Source: Neobacillus soli NBRC 102451
GTDB lineage: Bacteria > Bacillota > Bacilli > Bacillales > Cytobacillaceae
Assembly (NCBI RefSeq): GCF_001591665.1
Contig: NZ_BCVI01000006.1
Coordinates: forward strand, 1 to 64,000
Reading direction: 5' to 3'
Length of the DNA: 64,000 nucleotides
How positions within the stretch are numbered: position 1 is the first letter of the stretch; each line of letters opens with the position of its first letter. Below, in pieces: positions 44,601 to 51,357 of the stretch. The notes beneath the pieces are model-generated. The model saw only the letters and a list, made by a program, of their open reading frames with translations. It searched no databases and was not told the origin of the DNA. Both the position numbers and the translations under genes were made by a program.

Positions 44601-44982
44601 AACGAAGATACAAGATCAGATGGATAAACAAGTAAGTGAAGATGAAGAATTTGGCTCTGTTTACAATCAAATGTTAACTAGAGATCTTGATGAAAGAGTC
44701 TTTGTAAAAAATATTGAAAATGTGCAAGGGGATGAAAGGGATATTATCCTCTTCTCGATTGCTTATGCAAAAAATGAGGAAGGCAAGGTTTATAACCGTT
44801 TTGGGATGCTGAATCAAAAAGGCGGGGAAAACCGGCTGAATGTCGCGGTCACACGGGCAAAAGAAGGAATCACTGTTGTTTCGAGTATTGAACCGGAAGA
44901 ACTAAATGTGGCCAACACTTCACAAATGGGACCTAAATTATTGAAGGCTTACCTTAAATATGTAAGGGCTGTATCAAATTGA
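41653..44982 (+). CDS. Superfamily 1 helicase with N-terminal DUF4011-like region (COG1112/Upf1 type)
   Basis: 1109 residues. N-terminal region (about 1-300) opens MRDKLNDISRRNRSIRLL, as in DUF4011-type proteins. Walker A is VHGPPGTGKSQ (about 313-323). A long helical insertion (about 390-790) separates it from motif II LVIFDEASQ and AGDEKQLPP. Motif IV HYRSKYEELI, motif V VQGDERDIILFS and motif VI RLNVAVTRAKEG complete an active SF1B helicase. AAGAGGT precedes the ATG. The C-terminus runs into a Vsr-like nuclease frame 26 bp away. Such helicase-nuclease pairs are common in prokaryotic defence loci, so an anti-phage or anti-plasmid role is inferred. Confidence 0.85.
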   Translation: MKDKLIHMRDKLNDISRRNRSIRLLKLYNKWNFDLTELDTISKLSKEKVSASMVEQIVNQSKNEVILLKPTINNEVSMSLSRKLTDLFRNIKGIEDETGIHDFYLGFPFLSGTLSDGTFFQAPLFLYPIRLEKNNVNAQKWVIKIDDGGAQINRTLFLAFKKLNNQTFSEDFFEQAAEISTKYNFEEWLSFLKKHEMNVAFTPQGITKLKEYRKEEVPGVANFTLLEHAVIGNFPQGGSSLVKDYEELIVLSEESDLSLAGELIEPQDIEVDTGSDQLEIEKANHLDNFDILNLLQADGSQEEIIKEARYKKGMVVHGPPGTGKSQVIVNLITDALQQEKKVLIVCQKRAALDVVYQRLDGLGLSNHVALVHDEKNDRKKLYAKVGAVLEQNKVSFENAINHLSSTSKKLSSQEALLNSIADALFNYQDFGLRLYDLYGLAKPIGETDQIVDLLEVLPALNKDILVDISEKVYTYAEWFDRFGDEDFPLKERKTFANFNMKEKLEAIELLNNTIDKAKKAVEYIDSLDHEKITPGYTWLIESKLDKIYPDLEDGTKRTLQGVRLWWWTSFSGKSIIEELLEGEKFKGTSSSEWLKIKKSLVIMHLLGKMTKEMAEEVDKLKKFLNDSMVNSLKTRISEGDIPINELDKIVEYIHRDFEEVQQMDVFWNNCSDVEKKVILLLQQKTAKNELTLSDYWVDLFKNSAYVQWIDQSEKRNPQVQKISTNEFSRIRESFASLIEEKRKVGTQFLIHNLTKKVDSVQTNYSRNIRELKHQVGKKKQVWPLRRLVNEFAGNGLVDIMPVWLASPEIVSSIFPLQEGLFDLVIFDEASQCTVESGIPAVYRAKQVIIAGDEKQLPPYNLFQSSFVNDDEDEEEYDTDESISLLNLAKRRFSEKLLQWHYRSKYEELINYSNHAFYNGHVQIAPNVVPFKNPPAIKWKKVDGRWINQSNEVEAIEIVKILKEILINQPGKTVGIITFNSKQQTKIQDQMDKQVSEDEEFGSVYNQMLTRDLDERVFVKNIENVQGDERDIILFSIAYAKNEEGKVYNRFGMLNQKGGENRLNVAVTRAKEGITVVSSIEPEELNVANTSQMGPKLLKAYLKYVRAVSN

Positions 44983-45007
44983 TCAGATAAACGCAGTTGT
45001 CCAAGAA

Positions 45008-45406
45008 GTGAATGAAAGTGTGAATACCCATGTTCAGGATAAAGAACTGCATTTTGACTCTCCGTTTGAAGAGCAAGTTTATCATCAGCTGAGAAACCTT
45101 GGGTACGCGGTTACCACTCAGGTAGGTATGTCAGGATATCGAATTGACATGGCAATTATCCACCCACATGATTCATCCCGATATATATTGGGAATCGAGT
45201 GCGATGGAGCCATTTATCACAGCTCGCCCAATGCTAAGGAAAGAGATGTTTATCGTCAGCGGTTCTTAGAAAGCAGAGGATGGACAATTGAACGAATCTG
45301 GAGTCGAAATTGGTGGAAAAACTCATCAGCAGAGATTGAAAGAATTGATCGGAAAGTGAAAGAATTGTTGAAGAGAGACGTGGTTCGGGAGAAGGTTGTT
45401 AAATAA
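45008..45406 (+). CDS. Vsr/MTES_1575-like endonuclease domain protein
   Basis: 132 residues from GTG 45008. Motifs FDSPFEEQVYHQLRNLGY, GYRIDMAII (Asp), ILGIECDGAIYHSS (Glu-x-Asp) and the tail ESRGWTIERIWSRNWW are those of restriction-like Vsr/MTES_1575 domains, usually fused to the end of COG1112-type helicases. Here the domain is in the +1 frame relative to the helicase. That frame is open back across the helicase stop (IDQINAVVQEV), and no convincing ribosome site precedes GTG. It is either a translationally coupled second gene or the severed tail of one 1250-residue protein. Confidence 0.8.
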   Translation: MNESVNTHVQDKELHFDSPFEEQVYHQLRNLGYAVTTQVGMSGYRIDMAIIHPHDSSRYILGIECDGAIYHSSPNAKERDVYRQRFLESRGWTIERIWSRNWWKNSSAEIERIDRKVKELLKRDVVREKVVK

Positions 45407-45423
45407 TTTTTTTAAACGTATGA

Positions 45424-45454
45424 CCGGCATTTTAAAAATGTCGGGTTTTTTTTT
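45424..45454 (+). terminator. Terminator after the helicase/nuclease pair
   Basis: CCGGCATTTT-A-AAAATGTCGG hairpin followed by nine T. Confidence 0.9.
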
Positions 45455-45462
45455 GTTAAAGC

Positions 45463-45524
45463 CTTCTCCAATTGTATCGTGGGACGATACCTCATCTAGA
45501 AAGTCAACCTTGCTTTAGGAGAAG
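45463..45524 (+). other. Nested inverted repeats upstream of opuA
   Basis: Outer CTTCTCC (45463-45469) / GGAGAAG (45518-45524) encloses a perfect GTATCGT-GGG-ACGATAC hairpin (45474-45490). It would fold as a small two-stem structure, about 140 bp before opuAA. Its role is unknown. Confidence 0.4.
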
Positions 45525-45661
45525 ATATGTAGGACTTTTTAAGTGAAAATTATGCGGTTACTAGTAACAGGATACAAAACTTAATCTTCTAAAGTAACAT
45601 AAAACAATAACATCTGGAAAAAATGTATATGATACGGTCATAAATAGAATGAGGTGACAGC

Positions 45662-46867
45662 ATGAATCCCTACATCGAGGTCAAAAGTGTCTCTAAGATT
45701 TTTGGTAATAATTCGAAAGCAGCGATTGATCTATTGAAACAGGGTAAGACCAAAAAGGAAATTTTAAAAGCAACAGGACAGACAGTTGGGGTGAAAAATG
45801 TTTCCTTCGAAATTTATCCTGGTGAAATTTTTGTCATCATGGGTTTATCCGGAAGTGGGAAATCCACCTTAATCCGCATGTTTAACAGGCTGATTGATCC
45901 AACAATCGGAGAAATACGGATTGAGAATGAAGATATCGTGAAGATGAGTGAGGCAAGACTGAGGGAAGTCAGACAGAAAAAGATTAGTATGGTGTTTCAA
46001 AACTTTGCTTTGTTTCCTCATAAAACGATTGTGGAAAATACGGAATATGGGCTGGAAATTCAAAAAGTCCCGGCTGAACAGCGCCGCAAAACAGCGATAA
46101 GTGCGCTTGAGGTCGTCGGTTTGAAAGGCTACGAAAACCAGCTGCCTAAACAACTGAGCGGCGGCATGCAGCAACGGGTGGGACTAGCCAGGGCTCTGGC
46201 AAGTAACACTACTGTCATCTTGATGGATGAGGCCTTCAGTGCACTTGATCCACTAATTCGGAAAGATATGCAGGATGAATTGCTGGAAATCCAAGAGAAA
46301 TACAAGAAAACGATTATCTTTATCACTCATGATTTAGATGAAGCATTGCGCATCGGCGACCGGATTGCGTTGATGAAGGATGGCAGTATCATTCAGCTGG
46401 GAACACCTGAACAAATATTGATGAGTCCTGCCAATGAATTTGTCGAGAAGTTTGTGGAAGACGTTAATTTATCCAAAATATTAACCGCCTCCCATGTAAT
46501 GAAACGAGCAGAAAAAATCGCTTTCGACCGAGGGCCGCGGGTAGCGTTGGAAATTATGCGGAAGCAGGGATACTCCAGCATTTTTGTCGTTGATCGCAAT
46601 CGGAAACTTCTGGGTGCCATTACCGCTGAGCAGGCACGGCAGGCCATAGAACATAATCAAACCATTGGGGATGCCATGACAACCGATATTCCAACTGTCT
46701 CTGGTGAAACATTACTGACTGATTTAATGGATGTAATGGCCACATCGATTCTGCCTATCTCCGTTATCGATGAAGAAAACCGCTTACAAGGAATTGTCAT
46801 TCGCGGCGCCGTTATCGGTGCTTTGGCAGGAAATAAAGATTCCTTGAACGATTTGGAGAGTGAATGA
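45662..46867 (+). CDS. opuAA: Glycine betaine/proline ABC transporter ATPase (OpuAA/ProV type)
   Basis: 401 residues. ABC domain with Walker A GLSGSGKST, Q-loop MVFQNFALFPH, signature LSGGMQQRVGLARAL, Walker B VILMDEAFSALD and H-switch THDLDEA. Two C-terminal CBS domains (about 280-395, including YSSIFVVDRNRKLLG and ILPISVIDEENRLQG) sense ionic strength or nucleotides in OpuA. It energises compatible-solute uptake during osmotic stress. ATG 45662 is preceded by GAGGTGA. The gene runs directly into the permease gene. Confidence 0.94.
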   Translation: MNPYIEVKSVSKIFGNNSKAAIDLLKQGKTKKEILKATGQTVGVKNVSFEIYPGEIFVIMGLSGSGKSTLIRMFNRLIDPTIGEIRIENEDIVKMSEARLREVRQKKISMVFQNFALFPHKTIVENTEYGLEIQKVPAEQRRKTAISALEVVGLKGYENQLPKQLSGGMQQRVGLARALASNTTVILMDEAFSALDPLIRKDMQDELLEIQEKYKKTIIFITHDLDEALRIGDRIALMKDGSIIQLGTPEQILMSPANEFVEKFVEDVNLSKILTASHVMKRAEKIAFDRGPRVALEIMRKQGYSSIFVVDRNRKLLGAITAEQARQAIEHNQTIGDAMTTDIPTVSGETLLTDLMDVMATSILPISVIDEENRLQGIVIRGAVIGALAGNKDSLNDLESE

Positions 46868-46868
46868 G

Positions 46869-48596
46869 ATGAATATACCGAAAATCCCCTTAGGAGATTG
46901 GGTAGACGTTCTGGTTAGGTGGGTCACCGTTGCATTTGCAGGATTTTTTTCCTTGGTAACCACTGCCATCGAGTCCTTATTAGATATCATAGTGAATGTA
47001 TTAAGTGCGGGTCCGCCCATTATCTTAATCATTGTCTTAACGCTATTAGTCATCTATACCAGCAGATGGCCATTAGGAATTTTTACGCTCATCAGCTTGC
47101 TCTTGATTGATAATCTTGGCTATTGGGATTCCAGTATTCAAACCATTGCGATTGTTTTATTATCAGGATTACTTACCATCATCATCGGAATCCCAGTTGG
47201 AATCTGGTGTGCGCAACGAAAAACGGTGCATCGAATCGTGACGCCGATTTTGGACTTTATGCAGACTATGCCGGCATTTGTCTATTTAATTCCTTCTATT
47301 TTATTTTTTGGAATCGGGGTGGTACCGGGAATTATTGCCTCGTTTATTTTTGCGATTGCACCAACAATTCGAATGACCAATCTAGGCATCAAGGAAGTCC
47401 CGAAGGATTTAATTGAAGCAGCCGATGCTTTTGGTTCCAGCAACAGCCAAAAATTGTTTAAGGTTCAATTACCAATCGCCACACCAACGATTATGGCCGG
47501 GGTCAATCAAAGTATTATGCTGGCCCTTTCAATGGTAGTGACGGCTTCATTAGTTGGTGCACCGGGGCTGGGGGCAGATGTTTACAGGGCTGTCAGTCAA
47601 ATTGACGTAGGAAGAGGTTTCGAAGCGGGATTATCCATTGTGTTTATCGCCGTTATACTCGACCGGATTTCGCAAAACTTACGGAATCCTGCTTATAAGA
47701 ATTTGCTCAAGAAAAAAATTGCCTTTTCCATTTTAGCTGTTCTGGTCATCGTGACAGCGATTGTGACAGGAATTACAAAAGAAACGGCTAAAAATAAGAA
47801 CGACAACAGCATTGGTGCCCAAACGGATTATAAAATTATCGGTATTGAACCTGGTGCAGGAATTATGTCACAAGCGAATAAAGCCATCAAAGATTATCAG
47901 CTGGATAATTGGCAGCTGGCAGAAGGTTCATCTGCCGCCATGGCAGCTGAATTAAAGAAAGCTTATGATCATAAGAAACCTATCATTGTCACCGGTTGGG
48001 CACCACATTGGATGTTCTCGACTTATGATCTAAAATTTCTCAAAGACCCAAAGAAGTCCTTTGGTGAGGTTGAAGATATTCATACCATTGTAAGAAAAGG
48101 TTTGGAACAGGATGCCTCAGGTGCGTATACCATCCTAGATCAATTTAACTGGAAACCAGCTGATATGGAAACAGTGATGGTGGATATAAAAGGGGGGATG
48201 GATTCAACAGAAGCAGCTGATAAGTGGATTAAGGCTAACGGGGACAAAGTGGCGCAATGGACAAAGGGCGCCGATGCAGGCAATGGGGAAAAAATCAATC
48301 TTGTCTATGTCGCTTGGGATACAGAAATCGCAAGTACAAATGTCATCGCTAAGGTCCTAGAGCAGAATGGCTATGATGTGAAATTAAGCCAAGTAGAGGT
48401 CGGCCCTATGTATGCCGGTGTGGCGAACGGAAGCGCGGACGCTATGGTAGCCGCCTGGCTGCCTAGTACCCACAACGAATTTTATAAGCAATATAAAAAC
48501 GATTTTGTTGATTTAGGAACCAACCTCCATGGAACCAAGAATGGATTAGTTGTACCAAAGTATATGGATATTGATTCCATTGAAGATTTGAAGTGA
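46869..48596 (+). CDS. OpuAB-OpuAC fusion: betaine permease plus substrate-binding domain
   Basis: About 575 residues. The first 300 form the membrane part (helices from about 20 to 300, with coupling segment IKEVPKDLIEAADAFG and GADVYRAVSQIDVGRG). From about 320 a choline/betaine-binding domain follows outside the cell, with tryptophans for cation-pi contact in VTGWAPHWMF and VAAWLPSTHNEF. B. subtilis splits these into opuAB and opuAC; the fused form is known from Lactococcus OpuABC. ATG 46869 lies one base after the opuAA stop with GGAGAG upstream; GTG 46860 would overlap. It completes an OpuA importer. Confidence 0.93.
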   Translation: MNIPKIPLGDWVDVLVRWVTVAFAGFFSLVTTAIESLLDIIVNVLSAGPPIILIIVLTLLVIYTSRWPLGIFTLISLLLIDNLGYWDSSIQTIAIVLLSGLLTIIIGIPVGIWCAQRKTVHRIVTPILDFMQTMPAFVYLIPSILFFGIGVVPGIIASFIFAIAPTIRMTNLGIKEVPKDLIEAADAFGSSNSQKLFKVQLPIATPTIMAGVNQSIMLALSMVVTASLVGAPGLGADVYRAVSQIDVGRGFEAGLSIVFIAVILDRISQNLRNPAYKNLLKKKIAFSILAVLVIVTAIVTGITKETAKNKNDNSIGAQTDYKIIGIEPGAGIMSQANKAIKDYQLDNWQLAEGSSAAMAAELKKAYDHKKPIIVTGWAPHWMFSTYDLKFLKDPKKSFGEVEDIHTIVRKGLEQDASGAYTILDQFNWKPADMETVMVDIKGGMDSTEAADKWIKANGDKVAQWTKGADAGNGEKINLVYVAWDTEIASTNVIAKVLEQNGYDVKLSQVEVGPMYAGVANGSADAMVAAWLPSTHNEFYKQYKNDFVDLGTNLHGTKNGLVVPKYMDIDSIEDLK

Positions 48597-49265
48597 ATTA
48601 GTGGGATAATCCATTCATTCGGTGCCAGTTAACTTTTTAAATAATTTATTTAAAGTTCTACCGTCTTGTACGGTGAAGCAAATTACGTACATTTCGGAGA
48701 ACAACTTTTATAGAAAAAACTTGGTCTTTAGAACAGGGTTTACCATTTTTGGTAAACCTCTTTTTCGGAATCTGGAAAAGGATGAAAAAAGAACTCTACC
48801 TCATTAGTTGGTACAGAGGGGAACCTAGTATGATATAAGAGACTCAGGAACTGTACTTCAAGGTCAATCCACAAGTAAGGTAAAACATAACTCACTATAG
48901 GTCTTGAGACATTGGACTTGACAAGAATATCTATGAGTTGCCAATTAAAACAATAGTCAGAAGTGTATAAAATGTTATTTAGTGGAATTGTCTGTTTTGC
49001 TAGATTACTATATTCCTCGGGCAACTCATCACCATTATGTTCTTCAATGGCCTGCATTTGAAGTTTAGTTTTCTTTGACATGTCATCAAGATAAGACCTG
49101 CCAAAGTGCTGAAAAGGGTAAAATCTCCTTTAGAGAATCCAAAAGATAATAAAAGTGTTTTTTTAAGAAAGGTAAATAAGTACCATTACCCTAATAATTA
49201 TGTTAGTTTTATACAATAATGTGTATGGGACTTATTTCATTATGTTTGTTATGGGGGGATAAATT
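48597..49265. other. Intergenic region with a terminator and a doubtful minus-strand frame
   Basis: GGTTTACC-ATTTTT-GGTAAACC plus T-run at 48738-48770 should end opuA transcription. A 113-codon frame at 48740-49081 on the minus strand (MSKKTKLQMQAIEEHNGDEL) has a protein-like start but no ribosome site, no recognised family and runs through the terminator. I do not call it a gene. Upstream of 49266 no clear promoter was found. Confidence 0.45.
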
Positions 49266-50078
49266 GTGGAATGGTTTGCCAGTCTTCCGGCTGTTATGCA
49301 GGCAATATTGGGGACATTATTTACTTGGGGAATGACTGCACTTGGAGCCGCATTGGTCTTTACAACAAAAAATGTCAATCAAAAATTTTTGGACAGCATG
49401 CTGGGGTTTGCTGGCGGAGTTATGATTGCTGCTAGCTTTTGGTCGTTGCTTTCACCAGCGCTTGAAATGGCAGAGAACAGTTCACTACCTGTCTGGTTTC
49501 CTGCTTCAATAGGTTTTCTATTGGGAGGTTTTTTCTTACTAATTGTTGATAAAATCCTGCCTCATTTACATCCTGATCAACCTATCGAAAAAGCGGAAGG
49601 AATTCATCCATCGACAAAAAAGAGAAGCACCTTACTTGTCCTGGCAATTACCTTACATAATATCCCTGAGGGTTTGGCGGTTGGGGTTGCCTTTGGTGCC
49701 GTCGCTGCAGGTTTTCCTTCAGCTTCTTTAACAGGCGCGGTTGCACTGGCGATTGGAATTGGCATTCAAAACTTCCCAGAGGGCCTTGCTGTGTCAATGC
49801 CCTTACGGCGTGACGGTATGTCCAGAACTAAGAGTTTTATGTATGGACAATTTTCCGGGTTAGTTGAACCAATTGCGGCTATAGTCGGAGCAGTATCCGT
49901 TATGTTTATTCAGCCACTTCTTCCATACGCACTCAGCTTTGCTGCCGGAGCGATGATCTTTGTTGTAGCAGAAGAAGTCATTCCGGGATCACAAGAAAAT
50001 GGCAACTCGGATCTTGCATCAATCAGTTTAATGATCGGATTTGTCATTATGATGATTTTAGATGTTGCTCTAGGATAG
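49266..50078 (+). CDS. ZIP-family divalent metal transporter (GufA-like)
   Basis: 270 residues, eight predicted membrane helices. Metal-binding helices IV and V carry [10 protein letters not shown] and [11 protein letters not shown], the signature of bacterial ZIP/GufA proteins that import zinc or iron. The III-IV loop is His-poor but charged ([13 protein letters not shown]). GTG 49266 is preceded by GGGGGG at seven bases. Monocistronic, with a strong terminator at 50149. Confidence 0.92.
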   Translation: MEWFASLPAVMQAILGTLFTWGMTALGAALVFTTKNVNQKFLDSMLGFAGGVMIAASFWSLLSPALEMAENSSLPVWFPASIGFLLGGFFLLIVDKILPHLHPDQPIEKAEGIHPSTKKRSTLLVLAITLHNIPEGLAVGVAFGAVAAGFPSASLTGAVALAIGIGIQNFPEGLAVSMPLRRDGMSRTKSFMYGQFSGLVEPIAAIVGAVSVMFIQPLLPYALSFAAGAMIFVVAEEVIPGSQENGNSDLASISLMIGFVIMMILDVALG

Positions 50079-50148
50079 GGCCGGGTTATAGGTTCTCTTT
50101 TTATTTTGATAATCCTTTAATTATGACCTACCCGCATGTGATGAGAAG

Positions 50149-50174
50149 AAGCGCAAGAATTCTTGCGCTTTTTT
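50149..50174. terminator. Bidirectional terminator
   Basis: AAGCGCAAGAATTCTTGCGCTT perfect palindrome followed by T-run, between the ZIP gene and the convergent YqcI-type gene. Confidence 0.9.
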
Positions 50175-50175
50175 G

Positions 50176-50925
50176 TTATTCCTTATTCTTATTTAGTATT
50201 TGATGAAAGGGACACTGTGACAATGAGGTCTCATCATCTCGTAAAAAATATTGCCTCCACTCGTAATTGTCGGGGTTTCCATAGCTGTTTAACTCAGGAT
50301 GAATCTTAATAAAATCATAATTTTCCAACCTATTTCGTATTTGAGCTTTTATCTTTTTTGCAAAAGTCTCGTGCTTATTAAATTCTTGGAGAACCCATCT
50401 CGGCGTGATTGCAAGCATAAAATAGTCAAAGTATCTGCTCTTTCTATTCTTGTGTGAGGGCGTCGCACAATACATAAAGAATTGCTCTCCATTGTAACAG
50501 AACTCCCAAATTGGATTATGCGGCTCAATGGGAATATGATCCGGCCATTCCATTTCATCATGCTCACATAAAAGCAGTAACTGTTGCCAGAATAATTGTT
50601 CAAACAATCCAACTGTATGCGTATCTTTCAAATCCTTTGGTGTTTCATAAAAAACAATAAGAGAGGTATAAGCCCCGTATTCTTTTGCATTCTTCGTGTA
50701 ATCGCTCAATAGCAGGACAACATCGTGAATAGTTGAAGAAGTTCTTGGATCTCCAACAAAACCGTATCGAAGCTGGTTGTCGTTGAATCCAATAGTAGCT
50801 GGAATACATGGAAATGGCCGTTTCTTATCCTTCATTCTAGCTTCGAATTTTTCCAAAGCTGCTTTTTCCCATTGTTGGAGTTGGGTTCTTTGAAAGGCAG
50901 TATTTTCGAATATTCCGTTTATCAT
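50176..50925 (-). CDS. YqcI/YcgG family protein
   Basis: 249 residues. Conserved landmarks are FPCIPATIGF near residue 40, a central HNPIWEFCYNGEQFFMYC and the segment RKSRYFDYFMLAITPRW. The C-terminus ends RDDETSLSQCPFH. The family is widespread in Bacillus and of unknown biochemical function; conserved cysteines and a histidine suggest a cofactor or metal, and some members are linked to guanitoxin-type hydroxylation by haem-like proteins, which I cannot test here. ATG 50925 sits five bases after AGGGGG. Monocistronic. Confidence 0.85.
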   Translation of the reverse strand: MINGIFENTAFQRTQLQQWEKAALEKFEARMKDKKRPFPCIPATIGFNDNQLRYGFVGDPRTSSTIHDVVLLLSDYTKNAKEYGAYTSLIVFYETPKDLKDTHTVGLFEQLFWQQLLLLCEHDEMEWPDHIPIEPHNPIWEFCYNGEQFFMYCATPSHKNRKSRYFDYFMLAITPRWVLQEFNKHETFAKKIKAQIRNRLENYDFIKIHPELNSYGNPDNYEWRQYFLRDDETSLSQCPFHQILNKNKE

Positions 50926-51130
50926 CTTCACCCCCTAATGGCTCCTCCAGTATATTCAGTGGTGGTTTAGGGAGGTGAATGTCCAGAACAATATGGGCTT
51001 ATAGCATTTACTGAAATTTTTGATTCGATTGAATTCAAATCTTAGTACGAATATTTCATTTTAATGTATAGTTTTCTATGTAACTAACACGTTTGGAAAA
51101 GGGTAATAAAATTGCAAAAGGATTTTTATA

Positions 51131-51286
51131 ATGGTGTTAACAGTCGAGCCTGGTCTTTATATTGAAGAGGAGGGAATAGGAATCCGGATTGAGGATGACG
51201 TTGTAGTGACCGAAGAAGGTCATGAAGTGCTTTCCACAGCTATATTCCGTTCGGTTGAAGATATTGAAGCGGTTATGAATAAATAG
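51131..51286 (+). pseudogene. Xaa-Pro aminopeptidase (M24) C-terminal remnant
   Basis: [20 protein letters not shown], then [15 protein letters not shown]. This is the last part of the pita-bread fold, including the Glu ligands EPG and IRIED. Only 51 codons remain, without the preceding metal ligands and without a ribosome site. A relic of an M24 peptidase. Confidence 0.8.
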
Positions 51287-51305
51287 TTTCCGATCATACT
51301 AAAAA

Positions 51306-51330
51306 ACGAGCAGCTTTTAAAGTTGCTCGC
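51306..51330 (-). terminator. Terminator of the oxidoreductase operon (minus strand)
   Basis: CGAGCAgCTTTTAAAGtTGCTCG hairpin. On the minus strand it runs into T-rich sequence (TTTTTT at 51301-51306 complement). Confidence 0.8.
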
Positions 51331-51357
51331 TTTATCATATTTTTTTAGATTTTCAGC

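Noticed and set aside
48740..49081. 113-codon minus-strand frame after opuA
   Set aside because: No ribosome site, no recognised family, and it runs through an evident terminator hairpin.
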